Shown piece by piece: positions 9,341-18,018 of a stretch of DNA of 64,000 nucleotides; the first letter of the stretch is position 1; every line of letters begins with the position of its first letter. The notes under the pieces are model-generated. The model was given only the letters and a program-made list of their open reading frames with translations, did not search any database and was not told the origin of the DNA. Made by a program: the position numbers and the translations under genes. The DNA comes from Umezawaea tangerina (lineage in GTDB: Bacteria; Actinomycetota; Actinomycetes; Mycobacteriales; Pseudonocardiaceae). The stretch spans positions 186,001-250,000 of the forward strand of contig NZ_PVTF01000010.1 of assembly GCF_003002815.1 (NCBI RefSeq), written 5' to 3'.

Positions 9341-11358
9341 GGATCGCTTGGGGCGCTTCGGTCCTGCTGGTGGCGTCCGTCCACTTGGGAGCCGGGTGGC
9401 AGGGGGTGCTGCCCCGGCTGGTGTTCGCCGGTGCGGTGCTGGTGGCGTTCGCCTGCCTGCCGCTGGTGCGGTGGGCGAAGGTGTCCGCGCTGGTGCTGCT
9501 GGGTTTCGCGCTGGTCGGCGCGTACGCGGTGGCCAGGACCGACGAGGCCGCCCCGGCGTCGGTGCTGCTGGACCTGGTGCCCCGGCTGCTGACGGCGGCC
9601 CGTCCCGCGCCCGCCACCCCGACCCTGCTGGTGCCCGGTGTGCTGCTGGTGTTCCTGGTGGCGCTGGCCGTGGCGGTCGCGAGGTCGTCGTTCGCGCCGG
9701 CCCTGGGCGCGGCCGTGCTCTACACGGCCACCGCGCTGCTGACCGCCGGGCGGGCCGACCCGCACGGCGTGGTCGCGTTGGCGCTGGTGCTGCTGGTGGC
9801 ACTGGGCTGGCTGGTGGTCGACCGGATCGAGGCCGGGCGACGGCTCCCGCTGGGACGGCCCGCCGCCGTGCTCGGCGTGCTGGGCGCGGTGACGCTGTCC
9901 GCGACGGTGCTGCCGTCGGCGGGCGCGTTCGAGCCGCGCGAGCTGGTGCGGCCGCCGGTGAGCGACATGGCGGTCACCAGTCCGTTGCCACGACTGGCCT
10001 TCTGGGCCGGGATAGGCGACACCGAGCTGCTGCGGGTGCGCGGCCCGGAGCGCCCGCTGCGGCTCGTGGCGCTGGCCGACTACACCGGCGCGACCTGGCG
10101 CGCGGCCTCGTTGTACGGGCCGATCGGCGCCGTCGCGGACCCGGACCTGCCGCCTGGGGCGCGCGTGTCCGAGTCGACGATCGAGGTCACCGTCGGTGCC
10201 CTCGGCGGCACCTGGCTGCCCGCGGTCGGCCGTCCCTCCGCGGTCAGCCTCGACGGCGCCGCGGTCGACACCGACTCCGGATCCCTTGTGCTGCCCGGAG
10301 AACTGACGCCGGGGCTGCGCTACGACGTGACCGGCTCGACGGACACGCCCGACGACGCCGACCTGCTGACCGCCACGGTTCCCACGGGTCCGGCGGCCCG
10401 CCGGTACGTCACCCTGCCCGGTCTGCCGTTCTCGCTCGCCGAGTACGCGCGCAAGGCGGTCGCCGGGGCGAGCACGCCGTACGAGAAGGCGGTGGCGCTC
10501 GAACAGGTGGTGCGGCTGGACCGCAAGCCCGACGTGGAGGCACCGGTCGGGTCGTCGTACGCGCGCCTGGAGACGTTCCTGTTCGGCACCACCGAGTCCG
10601 GCGCCAACGCGGGCACCGCCGAGCAGTTCGCCTCCGCCTTCGCCGTCCTCGCCCGCTCGGTCGGCCTCCCGACCAGGGTCGTCGTCGGCTTCCAACCCGT
10701 TCCCGAGGGTCCCGACGGCGTCCGCGTGATCCGCGGCAGCGACGCCACGGCGTGGCCCGAGGTGTACTTCGACCGCTGGGGCTGGGTCCCCTTCGACCCC
10801 GTGTCCGGCACCGGCTCCGGCCCGAGCCCGGCCTCCAAGCGCGAGGTCCTCGACCGCCTGGCCTCCATCCCGCCGTCGCCGACCACCCCGCCGTCCGCGC
10901 CACCACCGCTGGCCCAGCCCGCCGCTCCCGTCGCGCTGCCACCGGCACCGCCCGCGGGCGGCCCGCCGTTCGTCCTCCTGGCCGTCCCGCTCGTGCCCGT
11001 CCTGCTCCTGCTCGCCCTGCGCACCGGCCACCGCGTCCGGTTGCGCCGTGCGGGTGTCGCGGGCGCCTGGTCCTACGTGCTGGACTCGCTGCTGCTGGCC
11101 GGTCGCACCCCGCGGCGCGACCGCGCGGCTCCGGACATCGCCCACGACATCGCCGGGTTCGCCCCGTCGGCCGTGCCCTTGGCGGCCATGGCCGACCGCT
11201 CCGCCTTCGGTCCGTCAGCGGTCGTGGAGCCGGACGCGTGGCGGCTGGCCGTGGAGGTCCGCGCCGGGCTGCGCCGCGTCGTCCCGTGGTACCGGCGGCT
11301 GTTCTGGTCGGTCGACCCGAGGCCGCTGCGCCGTCACCACAACCGCGTGACCAGGTAG
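9337..11358 (+). CDS. TgpA-like transglutaminase-fold membrane protein, catalytic Cys and His replaced
   Basis: A 673-residue protein: six or so N-terminal spans (1-210), a long extracellular part with the transglutaminase core (about 370-485), a proline-rich linker, one C-terminal span (about 545-565) and a cytosolic tail. Family members carry G-Y-C-E-Q-F and HAW-x-E-V-Y-F; here the same places read GTAEQF (Ala428) and TAWPEVYF (Thr471), while the FDP aspartate is kept. The protein therefore looks like a non-catalytic relative, perhaps a binding or scaffolding module. It starts at ATG 9337 in an ATGA overlap and its 3' end overlaps the convergent PiT gene by 25 bases. Confidence 0.9.
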   Translation: MRIAWGASVLLVASVHLGAGWQGVLPRLVFAGAVLVAFACLPLVRWAKVSALVLLGFALVGAYAVARTDEAAPASVLLDLVPRLLTAARPAPATPTLLVPGVLLVFLVALAVAVARSSFAPALGAAVLYTATALLTAGRADPHGVVALALVLLVALGWLVVDRIEAGRRLPLGRPAAVLGVLGAVTLSATVLPSAGAFEPRELVRPPVSDMAVTSPLPRLAFWAGIGDTELLRVRGPERPLRLVALADYTGATWRAASLYGPIGAVADPDLPPGARVSESTIEVTVGALGGTWLPAVGRPSAVSLDGAAVDTDSGSLVLPGELTPGLRYDVTGSTDTPDDADLLTATVPTGPAARRYVTLPGLPFSLAEYARKAVAGASTPYEKAVALEQVVRLDRKPDVEAPVGSSYARLETFLFGTTESGANAGTAEQFASAFAVLARSVGLPTRVVVGFQPVPEGPDGVRVIRGSDATAWPEVYFDRWGWVPFDPVSGTGSGPSPASKREVLDRLASIPPSPTTPPSAPPPLAQPAAPVALPPAPPAGGPPFVLLAVPLVPVLLLLALRTGHRVRLRRAGVAGAWSYVLDSLLLAGRTPRRDRAAPDIAHDIAGFAPSAVPLAAMADRSAFGPSAVVEPDAWRLAVEVRAGLRRVVPWYRRLFWSVDPRPLRRHHNRVTR

Positions 11359-12308
11359 ACCAGCGCCGACACCGCGGCGGACGCCGGGAGGGTCAGGACC
11401 CAGCCGACGGCGATGTCGCCCGCGACCGCCCAGCGGACGGCGGAGCGGCGTTCGGTGGCGCCGACGCCCATGACGGCGGACGTGATGACGTGGGTGGTGG
11501 AGATGGGCGCGGTGAAGGCGAAGGCGGTCAGGTAGAGGACCGAGGAGGCGGAGAGCTCGGCGGCGAAGCCGTGCGGCGGGGTGAGGTGGAAGATGCGCCT
11601 GCCGACGGTGCGCATGATGCGCAGGCCGCCGGAGTAGGTGCCCGCGGCCAAGGCGGTGGCGCACAGCAGGATCACCCACAGCGGGACGTGGTAGTCCGTC
11701 TGGTGCCCGGCGACGACGAGCGCGAGCACGATGACGCCCATGCTCTTCTGCGCGTCCTGCAGGCCGTGGCCGAAGGCGAGGCTGGCGGCGGAGACGACCT
11801 GGGCGCGGCGGAAGCGGCGGCCCGCGACGTGCGGGTCGGCGGCGCGGAACAGGAACCGGATGGCGGTCATCACGAGGTAGCCCAGGACGAGGCCGACGAC
11901 GGGGGAGACGACCATCGGGACGACGACCTTGGCGAGCACACCGCCCCAGTGCACGACGGTGGCGGAGGCGAGGGCCGCACCGACGAGGCCGCCGATGAGG
12001 GCGTGCGAGGACGACGACGGCAGGCCGAAGTACCAGGTGATCAGGTTCCACGTCGTGGCGCCGACCAGTGCGGCGATCACCACGACGAGACCGCCGTCGC
12101 CGGCGGGCACGGCGATCACACCGCTGGCGATGGTGACCGCGACCCCTGTACCCGCGAGGGCGCCGAGCAGGTTCATCACCGCCGCCATGGCCAGCGCGCC
12201 GCGCAACGGCAGCGCCCTGGTGGACACCGCGGTCGCGATGGCGTTGGCGGCGTCGTGGAAACCGTTGGTGAAGTCGAAGGCCGTGGCCAGCACGACGACC
12301 AGGACCAC
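11334..12308 (-). CDS. PiT-family low-affinity inorganic phosphate transporter
   Basis: Phosphate:cation symporter of about 324 residues with about ten membrane spans. The two inverted PiT signatures are visible: DFTNGFHDAANAIA near the N-terminus and GHGLQDAQKSMG in the middle. It follows the DUF47 gene by 17 bases, the standard pit/DUF47 operon in which the DUF47 protein modulates transport. The GTG at 12308 has no ribosome site; a CTG seven codons upstream (12329) overlaps the DUF47 stop as CTGA and would restore a typical N-terminus (LSGQLAAVVLVV), so the true start may be the CTG. The 3' end overlaps the convergent TgpA-like gene. Confidence 0.93.
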   Translation of the reverse strand: MVLVVVLATAFDFTNGFHDAANAIATAVSTRALPLRGALAMAAVMNLLGALAGTGVAVTIASGVIAVPAGDGGLVVVIAALVGATTWNLITWYFGLPSSSSHALIGGLVGAALASATVVHWGGVLAKVVVPMVVSPVVGLVLGYLVMTAIRFLFRAADPHVAGRRFRRAQVVSAASLAFGHGLQDAQKSMGVIVLALVVAGHQTDYHVPLWVILLCATALAAGTYSGGLRIMRTVGRRIFHLTPPHGFAAELSASSVLYLTAFAFTAPISTTHVITSAVMGVGATERRSAVRWAVAGDIAVGWVLTLPASAAVSALVYLVTRLW

Positions 12309-12325
12309 GGCCGCGAGCTGCCCGC

Positions 12326-12946
12326 TCAGGACTCCTTCACCGCGATCGTCTGCACGACGTCGGCGACGTCCTCGAACGCGTCCGCGGCCGACTCCAGCTC
12401 GTCGACGACCTCCTTGAGCTTCATGACCTCCAGCGGCTCGTACCGGCCGCTGAACAGCAGCGACACCAGCTTGCGGTACACCTGGTCGGCCTCGTTCTCC
12501 AGCGCGTTGATGTCGATCCAGAAGGACGTGAGGTCGGCGGGCGCGGCCAGCCGCGGCATCGCGTCGGCGGTCAGCCGGGCCGCCTTGCCCAGCAGGTCGA
12601 CCTGGTCGGCCACGCCCTCGGGGAACTCCCCTATGCCGTAGAGGTTCGCGAAGTCCACCGCGGCGTCGACGTGGTCGACCACGTCGTCCAGCCTGCTGGC
12701 CAGCAGGTACAGGTCCTCCCGGTCGAACGGGGTGATGAACGACCGGTTGAGCTGGTCGACGATCGCGTGCGTCGCGTCGTCGCCCGCGTTCTCCAGCTCG
12801 TGCATCCGCGCGGCCAGCACCGGACGGCGGTCGAGCGGCGCGGCCACGAACTCGCGCAGCACGTCCACGCTCGCCGCGATGTTCGTGCCGGCGGTGCTGA
12901 ACAGGTCGAAGAACTGACGTCCCCGCGGCTTGCGCCGAAACACCAT
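12326..12946 (-). CDS. DUF47 PhoU-like partner of the phosphate transporter
   Basis: A 206-residue all-helical cytosolic protein of the DUF47 (Pit accessory, PhoU-like) family, seen in FFDLFSTAGTNIAASVDVL at the N-terminus, the E/D-rich helices with LENAGDDATH and the closing KLKEVVDELESAADAFEDVAD. Two EAD/DD helical repeats could bind divalent metal as in PhoU. ATG 12946 is preceded by AGGAGG seven bases upstream; an in-frame extension to 13147 lacks support. First gene of the two-gene phosphate operon, divergent from the DUF3072 gene. Confidence 0.9.
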   Translation of the reverse strand: MVFRRKPRGRQFFDLFSTAGTNIAASVDVLREFVAAPLDRRPVLAARMHELENAGDDATHAIVDQLNRSFITPFDREDLYLLASRLDDVVDHVDAAVDFANLYGIGEFPEGVADQVDLLGKAARLTADAMPRLAAPADLTSFWIDINALENEADQVYRKLVSLLFSGRYEPLEVMKLKEVVDELESAADAFEDVADVVQTIAVKES

Positions 12947-13063
12947 GTGGGCCTCCTGGCGCCGTGGTTCCCGAACTCGATCAAGGGCAAACGTCGGCCG
13001 GGTTGTTTGCGACCGGGACGTCTCGGGTACCGCGAACAGGTGTTCGAGCGGAAGGAGAACGCC

Positions 13064-13255
13064 ATGACCGGAACGCCGGAGAAGGACCTCGAGGAGTGGA
13101 CCACCGGGGACGAGCCCATCACCGGGCCGCAGGAGTCCTACCTGCACACCCTGGCGCGCGAGGCGGGCGAGGACGTGCCGGACGGGCTGACCAAGGCCGA
13201 GGCGTCGCAGATGATCGACAAGCTGCAGCAGGAGACCGGGCGCGGCGCCAGCTAG
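13064..13255 (+). CDS. DUF3072 small protein
   Basis: A 63-residue acidic protein: PEKDLEEWTTGDEPITGP, then QESYLHTLAREAGEDVPDGLTKAEASQMIDKLQ. This matches the DUF3072 family (about 60 residues), often found near stress and redox genes; molecular role unknown. The ATG at 13064 is preceded by GGAAGGAG. It is followed by a strong hairpin terminator and so forms its own unit. Confidence 0.88.
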   Translation: MTGTPEKDLEEWTTGDEPITGPQESYLHTLAREAGEDVPDGLTKAEASQMIDKLQQETGRGAS

Positions 13256-13280
13256 CGCTCCGCCCCCGCCGCTTCGTCCG

Positions 13281-13314
13281 GGTGCTCGCCGCGGTCGCCC
13301 GCGCGGCGAGCACC
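13281..13314 (+). terminator. Hairpin terminator after DUF3072 gene
   Basis: Perfect 13-bp arms (13281-13293 and 13302-13314, GGTGCTCGCCGCG and complement), 8-base loop. Lies between the convergent DUF3072 and kinase genes and may stop both. Confidence 0.7.
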
Positions 13315-13350
13315 GGCGGTCTTGGGAGGGGCGCGTGTGCCGCCGGGTGG

Positions 13351-15375
13351 CTAGCCCGTCGAGGTGCAGGTGCGGGCGGAGGAGCCGCGTTGGTTGCCGG
13401 GGTCGTCGAGGCCGATGGCGAGGATCTGGAAGCAGTAGCGGCGACCGGCCGTGTCGAGGCCTTCGAGCAGGTGCGTGGTGGTGCCCGCGGCGACCGTGAC
13501 CAGCGGTTCGGGTTTCTTGCCGGTCACGTCGACCACGACGAACTGGGCGCGGCCGTCGCTGGGGTCGGTCCAGTCGAGCTCGATGGTGGTGCCGCTGAGC
13601 ACCTCGACCCGGTTGAGCACCGGCGAGAACCTCGGGTCGGTGCCCGCGGGGACGTTGGCACTGGTGTCGGGTGTGCTGGGCGGTGCAGGCGAGGTCGACG
13701 CCGCCGACGAGGTCGTGGGCGGAGCGGCCTGCGACCGGTCGTCGGGCCGGGTGAGCACGACGCCCAGCACCGCGCCGCCGACGATCGCGACGATCGCCAG
13801 CGGCACCAGCCAGCGCAGGTGGCGGCGCGGCACGGGCGGGTCGGAGCGCGGGGGCGCGGACGGCTGCGTGACGGGCTCGTGGACGGTGCGGTCGACCGGG
13901 TAGGAGGTGGCGGGCACCACGGCCACCGGGGGCGGTGGGGTGAACGGCACGACGGGGATCGACGGGGCGAACGGCGCCGGACGTGCGGGCGTCACCGCCG
14001 TCGGAGGCTCGGGTGCGTGATCTGGGGGTGTTTGGTCCGGGACGGCACGTTCATCGGAGACGGGCCTGTTGGCTGGCGAGTCCGAGTCGGGTACCGCCGT
14101 GCTCGTGGGTGAGTCCGAGGTGGAGTCCTGCCCGGCCGAGGTGGTCTGCTCGGCGGACCGCACGTCCGTCGTCGGGTCGGCCGCACCGGCACCGCTCTCG
14201 GAGTCCGGCACACCGGGTGCGGAAGGGCCTGCCTCGCGCAGGCCGAAGTCGGGTGCGTCGGCCGGGTTTCCGGGCCGGGGACCGAAGTCCGGGACCTCCG
14301 GCTCCGCGGGGTGGTGCCGCACGGTCAGGTCGGCCAGCTGGTCGGCCCACGACTTGGGCTCCTCCTGCACTGCCGGCGCGGGCGGCTCCTCCTCCACCCG
14401 CGGCCGAGGCCCGAAGTCGGGGAGCGCGGTCGGGCCCTCGGGGTAGAGCTGGGGCGGGGCCAGGGGGACCACGGCCCTGGTGCTGTCCGGGTCCACAGTG
14501 GACGGAGTCGGCGCCCACGCGGTGTCCACGGCGGCCAGCGCGGCGCGCAGCGACGCGGCGTCGGGGAACCGGTCCTCCCGCGCCTTGCGCAGGCACCGGT
14601 CGACCACGGCCAGCAGGTCCGGCGGCACGTCGGTGCGCCGCAACGGACGAGGCGGGGCCGACCGGACCCGCCCGAGGTAGGCCAGCATCGTGTCCTCGTC
14701 CGGGTCGGCGGAGGAGAACGGCGGCTTTCCGTCCAGCAGCGTGAACAGCGTCGAGCCCAACGACCACACGTCGTCGGTCGCGGCGGGCTTCTCGCCGTCG
14801 ACCATCTGCGGCGCGGCGTGCCGGTAGCTGACCAGCTGCAGCGACGCGGAGTGCCCGGCGTCCACGGCGCGGGCGATGCCGAAGTCGGCCAGCACGTAGG
14901 AGGTCGGCAGCACCAGGACGTTCTGCGGCTTCACGTCCCGGTGCAGCACGCCCTGGCCGTGCGCGAACGCCAGCGCGTCCGCGACGGCGATGCCCGCGGC
15001 GACCACGTCGGCCACCGGCAGCGGACCGCGGGCCAGCAGCCGGTCGTGCAGCGAGCCGAGGTCGTGGAACTCCATCACGATGCACGGCCTGCCCTGCACC
15101 ACACCGGTGTCCAGGACCGTCACGATGTGCGGGTGCTGCCTGCCGAGCCGGACGGTGATCTCCAGCTCGCGGCGGAACCGGGCGAGCGTGGCGTCGTCGG
15201 CCGCGGCCAGCACCTTGACCGCGACGTCGCGGCCGAGGCCGTCCTGCCGGGCCCGGTACACGGTGCCCTCGCCGCCCTGGGCGACCATCCGGAAGTCGCT
15301 GTACCCGGCGAGGGCGATGCCGCTCCTGGTCGTCGCGCGCGGCGCCCAGGCCATCAGCTCGTCGTCAGTCGCCAC
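13351..15375 (-). CDS. Transmembrane Ser/Thr protein kinase (PknB-like)
   Basis: A 674-residue receptor kinase. Cytosolic kinase domain about 20-285 with a glycine loop (GGEGTVY 34-40), catalytic Lys54, HRDVKPQN (145-152) and DFG (164-166). A proline/acid-rich juxtamembrane stretch follows, holding three PDFG-x-R motifs (near residues 319, 362 and 373). One membrane span lies at about 515-537, and an extracellular domain of about 135 residues with Fn3-like strands and conserved cysteines ends the protein. Translation begins at GTG 15375; there is no ribosome site but TAGGAT lies six bases upstream, so the mRNA is probably leaderless. It directly follows the HxlR gene but appears to have its own promoter. 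Confidence 0.93.
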   Translation of the reverse strand: MATDDELMAWAPRATTRSGIALAGYSDFRMVAQGGEGTVYRARQDGLGRDVAVKVLAAADDATLARFRRELEITVRLGRQHPHIVTVLDTGVVQGRPCIVMEFHDLGSLHDRLLARGPLPVADVVAAGIAVADALAFAHGQGVLHRDVKPQNVLVLPTSYVLADFGIARAVDAGHSASLQLVSYRHAAPQMVDGEKPAATDDVWSLGSTLFTLLDGKPPFSSADPDEDTMLAYLGRVRSAPPRPLRRTDVPPDLLAVVDRCLRKAREDRFPDAASLRAALAAVDTAWAPTPSTVDPDSTRAVVPLAPPQLYPEGPTALPDFGPRPRVEEEPPAPAVQEEPKSWADQLADLTVRHHPAEPEVPDFGPRPGNPADAPDFGLREAGPSAPGVPDSESGAGAADPTTDVRSAEQTTSAGQDSTSDSPTSTAVPDSDSPANRPVSDERAVPDQTPPDHAPEPPTAVTPARPAPFAPSIPVVPFTPPPPVAVVPATSYPVDRTVHEPVTQPSAPPRSDPPVPRRHLRWLVPLAIVAIVGGAVLGVVLTRPDDRSQAAPPTTSSAASTSPAPPSTPDTSANVPAGTDPRFSPVLNRVEVLSGTTIELDWTDPSDGRAQFVVVDVTGKKPEPLVTVAAGTTTHLLEGLDTAGRRYCFQILAIGLDDPGNQRGSSARTCTSTG

Positions 15376-15381
15376 CGTTCG

Positions 15382-15387
15382 ATCCTA
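15382..15387 (-). promoter_or_regulatory. Leaderless -10 box of the kinase gene, shared with HxlR stop codon
   Basis: TAGGAT, six bases before GTG 15375. Its first three bases are the TAG stop of the HxlR gene, so a stop codon and a promoter element are the same DNA. Confidence 0.6.
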
Positions 15388-15843
15388 CGACCGACCAGGT
15401 CCGGGTTCCGGCGTGACGGACTCGGTCGTTATCCCCCCGCCGCAGTGCCCGCAGGTGAGCACGGGGTCGGTGACCGCGCCGCACGCGTGGTGCCGCAGCA
15501 CGATCGGCGGCCCGTCGGGTCCGGCCAGGTGGGTGTCGCCCCACTTCATCAGCGCCACGATCGCGGGGAACAGGTCGCGGCCCGCCCGCGTCAGCCGGTA
15601 CTCGTGCCGGTCCGGCTCGGCGGCGTAGGGCACGCGGTCGAGCAGCCCGGCGTCCACGAGGGTCCGCAGCCGGGCGGACAGCGTCGGCTTGGGGATGCCG
15701 AGGTTGGCGACCAGCTCACCGAACCGGCGCACGCCGAAGAACGCCTCGCGCAGGATCAGCAACGTCCACCGCTCGCCGACCAGGGCGAGCGCCCGGCCGA
15801 CGGAGTCGGCCTCGAACCGCTGCGGCAGGTCGTGCACGCTCAC
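15385..15843 (-). CDS. HxlR/MarR-type winged-helix regulator
   Basis: A 152-residue regulator. The HxlR-type winged helix occupies about 10-105 (GERWTLLILREAFFGVRRFGEL, then PKPTLSARLRTLVDAGLL and EYRLTRAGRDL). The C-terminal tail holds HHACG and CGHCGGG, a likely zinc or redox knuckle. GTG 15843 overlaps the stop of the luciferase-like gene (GTGA), so it is the third gene of the flavoenzyme operon and probably controls it. Effector unknown. Confidence 0.9.
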   Translation of the reverse strand: MSVHDLPQRFEADSVGRALALVGERWTLLILREAFFGVRRFGELVANLGIPKPTLSARLRTLVDAGLLDRVPYAAEPDRHEYRLTRAGRDLFPAIVALMKWGDTHLAGPDGPPIVLRHHACGAVTDPVLTCGHCGGGITTESVTPEPGPGRS

Positions 15844-16796
15844 CCCACCGCGGCCAGGACCCGGCGGCCGGCCGGGTCGTCCGCGGTCGACGGCACCACG
15901 CCCACGTGGTCCGCCCCCGCCCGGTGGTAGTCGGCGATCCGGTCGCGCACCCGCGCCGCGGAACCGATGGCGCACACCGCTTCCAGCAGCTCCCGCGGCA
16001 CCGCCTCGGCCAGCTCCCGCCGCGGCGCGCCCGCTTCCGCCCGCGCCACCAGCGCCGGGTGGCCCAGTTCCGCGAACATCCCGGCGTAGCCGGGCGCCCG
16101 CAGGTACAGGGCCAGCTGCTCGGACACCTGCCGCACCGCGGCCGGACCGGGGTCCAGCGCCGCCGTCACCCACACCGCGAGCTTCGGCGCCGGTCGGCCG
16201 AACGCGGCCGCGTGCGCGTCGACCACCGCGCGGACCCGCTCGACCTGGTGCGGCGCGACGAGGTTGAGCACGACCTCGTCCGCCTCCTCGGCCGCGACGC
16301 GGGTCATCACCGGACCGAAGGCGGCCACCGACACCGTCGCCTCCGGCAGCGGGTGGCGCAGCCGGAAACCGTGCGCCCGGACGTGGTCGCCGTCCGCCGA
16401 GATCCGTTCCCCGGCCAGCAGACCGCGCAGCGCCCGCACGGACTCGCGCATCCGCGGGGCGGCACCGCGCCACGGCCGGTCGTGCCACCCGGTCACGATC
16501 GCCGGGCTCGACGCGCCGAGCGCGACGTCCACCCGCCGCCCGGTCAGCGCCGCGACCGAGGATACCCCGAGCGCCACCGCGACCGGACCGCGCACCCCGG
16601 CCGCGAGCGGGCCGATCCGCAGGCCGATGCCTTCGGTGCGCAGGCCGACGGCGGTCGCCAGCGCGAACGCGTCGAACGTCGCCATCTCGCCGACCCACAG
16701 CGTGCCGAACCCGAGCCGGTCGGCCTCGACCGCGATCTCCACGGCCTCGCCGTCGGGCCGGTCGAGCCAGTACGGCAGGACGACGCCGAGGCTCAC
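15840..16796 (-). CDS. Luciferase-like (LLM) flavin-dependent oxidoreductase
   Basis: A 318-residue TIM-barrel flavoprotein of the bacterial luciferase-like family, using FMN or F420. It shows the N-terminal strand VVLPYWLDRP, the EADRLGFGTLWVGE helix, the core RRVDVALGAS, and the C-terminal binding segment GSAARVRDRIADYHRAGADH. It overlaps both neighbours by four bases (GTGA) and so is translated with the acyl-CoA-dehydrogenase-like flavoprotein upstream and the regulator downstream. The pairing of such an oxidoreductase with a group-D-like monooxygenase suggests a two-step oxidation of a small molecule; the substrate is not visible. Confidence 0.9.
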   Translation of the reverse strand: MSLGVVLPYWLDRPDGEAVEIAVEADRLGFGTLWVGEMATFDAFALATAVGLRTEGIGLRIGPLAAGVRGPVAVALGVSSVAALTGRRVDVALGASSPAIVTGWHDRPWRGAAPRMRESVRALRGLLAGERISADGDHVRAHGFRLRHPLPEATVSVAAFGPVMTRVAAEEADEVVLNLVAPHQVERVRAVVDAHAAAFGRPAPKLAVWVTAALDPGPAAVRQVSEQLALYLRAPGYAGMFAELGHPALVARAEAGAPRRELAEAVPRELLEAVCAIGSAARVRDRIADYHRAGADHVGVVPSTADDPAGRRVLAAVG

Positions 16797-17899
16797 AGCT
16801 GTTCCGTGCGGGTCGGCAGGCCGAGCAGCAGCCGCCCGGACAGCTCGTAGCTCGCCGCGTTGACCTGGAAGTGCGCGGTGGCGGTGTGCGCGTCGCGCAA
16901 CCGGCGCTGCAACGGGGAGTCCTGGTAGATCGCCGCGCCCCCGGCGAGGTCGTGCATCGCGGTGACGACCTCCGCCGACGTGCGGGTCGCGTGCGTGGCG
17001 GCCAGCCGCACGCCCATCCGCGCGGCCACCGACACCGGGTCGGAGCCCTGCGCCTCCTGCCACGCCCGGTCGACCGCGTCGAACACCAGCAGGTCGGCCG
17101 CGCGCAGCGAGGCCTCGGCCCGCGCCACGTCGGCCTGGGTCTGGGCGCGCTCGGCGAGGGACTTGCTCGACCCCATCGACCGCTTGCCCCCGGCCAGCGC
17201 GATCAGGTCGTCGACCGCCCCGCGGGCGTTGCCGAGCGCGGCGACGGCGATGGACAGCGCGAAGAACCCGAACACCGGGAACCGGTAGAGCGGCGAGTCG
17301 TCCAGCGGCCCGTCGAGCACCGACAGCACCCGGTGCCGCGGCACGAACACCTCGCGCGCCACGCAGTCGTGGCTGCCGGTGCCGCGCAGCCCGCCGGTGT
17401 ACCAGGTGTCCAGGACCTCCAGCTCGGCCTTGGGGATCGCCGCGACCCGCAGCCCCACGCCGTCGAGCACGCACCCGGCGAACAGCCAGTCGGCGTGCGG
17501 GATGCCGCTGCAGAACGCCCACTGCCCGGACACGACGACGCCGCCGTCCACGGCCTTGGCCGTGCCGCGCGGTGCCCACACCCCGGCCGCCACCACGTCG
17601 GGCGGCCCGAACACCTCCCGCGCGCCCTCCGGCGGCAGGTAGGCGGACAGCAGGCTGCTGGTGGCCGCGATCGACACGCACCACCCCGCCGACGCGTCAC
17701 CGCGCGCCACGGTCTCGGCCGAGCGCAGGATCGCCTCCGGTGAGGCCGCCGGACCGCCCAGCTCCTCGGGCAGCCCGGAGCGCAGCAGCCCGGCCTCCTT
17801 GGCGGCGGCGAGCACCGGGGGAGCGAGGGCCCGCCCCGCCTCGGTGTCGCGGGCGAACTCCCGTGCCACGGCGGACACGGCGACGGCGGACTCGAACAC
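16793..17899 (-). CDS. Acyl-CoA dehydrogenase-fold flavoprotein, probable group D monooxygenase
   Basis: A 368-residue ACAD-fold protein: helical N-terminal domain (about 1-100), beta domain (ADWLFAGCVLDGVGL, DTWYTGGLRGTGSHDCVAREVFVP), and C-terminal helical bundle. It has the SPLYRFP turn and lacks the usual catalytic glutamate context of true acyl-CoA dehydrogenases, which points to the HsaA/HpaB/DszC-like flavin monooxygenases or hydroxylases that need reduced flavin. GTG 17899 is preceded by TGGAGG. First gene of an operon with a luciferase-like enzyme and HxlR regulator; no flavin reductase is encoded here. Confidence 0.85.
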   Translation of the reverse strand: MFESAVAVSAVAREFARDTEAGRALAPPVLAAAKEAGLLRSGLPEELGGPAASPEAILRSAETVARGDASAGWCVSIAATSSLLSAYLPPEGAREVFGPPDVVAAGVWAPRGTAKAVDGGVVVSGQWAFCSGIPHADWLFAGCVLDGVGLRVAAIPKAELEVLDTWYTGGLRGTGSHDCVAREVFVPRHRVLSVLDGPLDDSPLYRFPVFGFFALSIAVAALGNARGAVDDLIALAGGKRSMGSSKSLAERAQTQADVARAEASLRAADLLVFDAVDRAWQEAQGSDPVSVAARMGVRLAATHATRTSAEVVTAMHDLAGGAAIYQDSPLQRRLRDAHTATAHFQVNAASYELSGRLLLGLPTRTEQL

Positions 17900-18018
17900 A
17901 ACGCCTCCAGGTTGTCGGTTCAAAATTCTTACCGTGCTGGTGGCGGGCAGGTCAAGCGGAGGTGCGGTGATCAGGAGCCCACTGGTCGGGCGTCGACCGT
18001 CCACAACGGCCGGTGGGC

